From positions 1 through 6,263 of the forward strand of contig DATKCJ010000212.1 of the NCBI GenBank assembly GCA_035513275.1: a stretch of 6,263 nucleotides of DNA. The letters are read 5' to 3'. Each line of letters opens with the position of its first letter. Position 1 is the stretch's first letter. Below, piece by piece: positions 4,856-6,263 of this stretch. The position numbers and the translations under genes are program-made. The notes below the pieces were generated by a model. That model saw only the letters and a list, made by a program, of their open reading frames with translations, ran no database searches and was not told the origin of the DNA. This DNA is from DATKCJ01 sp035513275 (GTDB lineage: Bacteria; Verrucomicrobiota; Verrucomicrobiia; Opitutales; Opitutaceae).

Positions 4856-6263
4856 ATGATAAAGTCGCGGCGGACGAGCCACGGGTTGCCAGGCGCCTTC
4901 TGCGTTTTGATGTGGCTTGCGGGTATCGATGCAGTCCGTGGCCAAGACGAAGAGACCGTCGTGCTCCAGGACTTCATTGTTGAGGGAGAGATGTCGGGAC
5001 AGCCTTGGAGATACGGACGTCTTCCCGGCTTCGAGATCCTCTCTCGTTGCTACGACGACAAATCGAGTGCGCTCGCGTTTTCCTATTATCGTGCGCGTCG
5101 ACAACTCGAAGTGCTCATCCCCGAACGCTTTCTCGGGCGCTTTGATGTGCCGACGAAGTTGATTCTCTACGACAGCACCCTTCGGCTGGCTGCCGAGCAC
5201 GGCTCGGCTGCCGAGGTATTGCCGTCCATGCGCATTATCCTCGATTCCGGCGAAAAGCGGGAGCCCGGAGACCCGACACCATTTGACAGGATGCGCGCTC
5301 CCGACCCGCTATTGTCGATCCCGGTCTACTCACCGCCTAAAGTTGTGGAGGGGCCGACGACCTACAGCCGGCAGCCTGTGTCCTTTAAGGATATGCGGCT
5401 ATCGGACGTCGATGAGATCGTTCTCTTCGCCTTGGCTCCAGCGGGAAGCGGCCACTACTATCAACGTGCCTTGCGACCGTCATACCTGGCGAAGCTTATC
5501 GCCGCACGGACACCCCAACTGCCCGGCTGGTTTGTTGCCGGATTTCTGGACCTATACGGGCGCCTCGAATTTTCAGAAAGCACGCTCATGCTCGACCCGT
5601 TTCAATGGATCGATCAGGAGCAGACAAAATCCGCCAGGCGAAACCCGCGTGTCGTGACCGCCGGCTGGAGACCATTGGTCGAGCTCTTGGGCGATGATCC
5701 AGATGTTGTCTCGCAACGGTCGCCCGAGGCAATGGAAGCCGCGACTGCGCAACTCAGGCTCTTCATCAGATGGGCACTTGATCCCAAGAACTCACGACGC
5801 CGCGAGGCGTTTTGGTCGTTGGTTGATCGCAACTGCAAGGAACCAATGAGCGAGGAGCTGTTTGAATCCGTATTTGGAGAGTCCTCCTCCGAAGTGTCGG
5901 GGAGCATGGCCCGCTACCTACCAACTGCGTTCCGCGATCCCGTTGTCTGGCACGCACCCCATGTCGAGGAACCGAGAATCGAGTTCGTCGATGCGACGCG
6001 TGCAGATAGCGCGCGCATTCGCGGAGATTGGGAACGGCTTCAAGCGGACTATGTCCGCACGTCGGCGCCTGCATTCACAGCGAAGTATCGCGAGAAGGCG
6101 CAAATCACTCTCCAACGCGCCTACGAACGTGGAGAGCGTGGAGCGGACTTTCTCGCGGTGCTCGGCCTCAATGAGCTCGATGGCGGAGACACTTCCAAGG
6201 CACGTGGATACCTTGAGCAGGCAACCACAGGTGGAGTCGTTCAGCCGAAGGCCTACCTCGAGC
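4856..6263 (+). CDS. Secreted peptidase-MA-like protein with TPR, zinc-binding residues apparently lost (partial, 3' end beyond window)
   Basis: This frame is open from the ATG at 4856 to the right edge (469 codons seen, no stop). Residues 1-29 form a signal peptide (MIKSRR, hydrophobic GAFCVLMWLAGI, cut near VRG-Q). A VVLQDFIVEG segment (35-44) follows; similar segments come straight after the signal peptide in many Opitutaceae exported proteins, as I recall. Residues about 56-108 (LPGFEILSRC, later DVPTKLILYDS) resemble the start of peptidase-MA-like gluzincin domains. Residues 205-235 (RPSYLAKLIAARTPQLPGWFVAGFLDLYG) match the pattern in which such peptidases carry HExxH and then LPxWxxEG, but no HExxH is present and the Glu is Ala228. 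Residues about 430-469 look like a tetratricopeptide repeat, cut by the edge. A catalytically inactive scaffold or binding protein is likely; the true role is unknown. An in-frame TTG at 4799, 13 bases after AAGGAGG, is an alternative start. It is divergent from the beta-lactamase. Codon use looks somewhat less GC-rich than in the Fic gene. Confidence 0.75.
   Translation, partial: MIKSRRTSHGLPGAFCVLMWLAGIDAVRGQDEETVVLQDFIVEGEMSGQPWRYGRLPGFEILSRCYDDKSSALAFSYYRARRQLEVLIPERFLGRFDVPTKLILYDSTLRLAAEHGSAAEVLPSMRIILDSGEKREPGDPTPFDRMRAPDPLLSIPVYSPPKVVEGPTTYSRQPVSFKDMRLSDVDEIVLFALAPAGSGHYYQRALRPSYLAKLIAARTPQLPGWFVAGFLDLYGRLEFSESTLMLDPFQWIDQEQTKSARRNPRVVTAGWRPLVELLGDDPDVVSQRSPEAMEAATAQLRLFIRWALDPKNSRRREAFWSLVDRNCKEPMSEELFESVFGESSSEVSGSMARYLPTAFRDPVVWHAPHVEEPRIEFVDATRADSARIRGDWERLQADYVRTSAPAFTAKYREKAQITLQRAYERGERGADFLAVLGLNELDGGDTSKARGYLEQATTGGVVQPKAYLE

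Noticed and set aside
4685..5200. 171-codon open frame on the - strand across the divergent gap and the start of the TPR protein
   Set aside because: No domain. It lies opposite a frame with a signal peptide and a long coherent protein, so it looks like a shadow.

Overview
The window is 6,263 bases of GC-rich bacterial chromosome-type DNA. It holds three complete protein genes and one that runs off the right edge. I see no RNA gene, insertion sequence, integrase, CRISPR array or prophage gene. Two features suggest the Verrucomicrobiota, most likely the Opitutaceae: the secreted right-hand protein has a VVLQDF-type segment straight after its signal peptide and a peptidase-MA-like plus TPR layout, and the second gene is a large exported glycoside hydrolase of a kind common in polysaccharide-degrading members of that phylum. 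This taxonomic guess comes from memory of the families, not from a search.

Layout, left to right. (1) A Fic-family protein (8-1393, +) has an N-terminal winged-helix-like segment and a class II inhibitory motif. Its Fic core reads QPFEDVNKR where the classical core is HPFxDGN(G/K)R. (2) A short convergent junction carries a 32-base near-perfect palindrome that is also a 12-base tandem duplication, running into the stop codon of the next gene. (3) A 705-residue secreted glycoside hydrolase (1432-3549, -) has the size and three-part plan of GH67-type alpha-glucuronidases. (4) A 208-base intergenic region has an operator-like imperfect palindrome with a central CG and a weak stem-loop. (5) A subclass B3 metallo-beta-lactamase (3758-4672, -) has all six zinc ligands. 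(6) A 183-base divergent intergenic region has a plausible promoter for the beta-lactamase. (7) A secreted protein (4856 to the edge, +) resembles gluzincin peptidases of the MA-like type but appears to lack the zinc-binding residues, and a TPR starts just before the edge.

How they fit together: the hydrolase and the beta-lactamase point the same way and could be read in series, but the 208-base gap and the palindrome upstream of the hydrolase suggest separate control. Three of the four products carry export signals, so most of the region serves the periplasm or exterior: polymer breakdown, beta-lactam defence, and a TPR-containing protein of unknown role. The Fic gene looks unrelated. None of the four genes has a good Shine-Dalgarno sequence at its chosen start. 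I do not see a coherent new multi-gene system. The most interesting points are the altered Fic core, the apparently dead peptidase-like protein, and the two palindromes.
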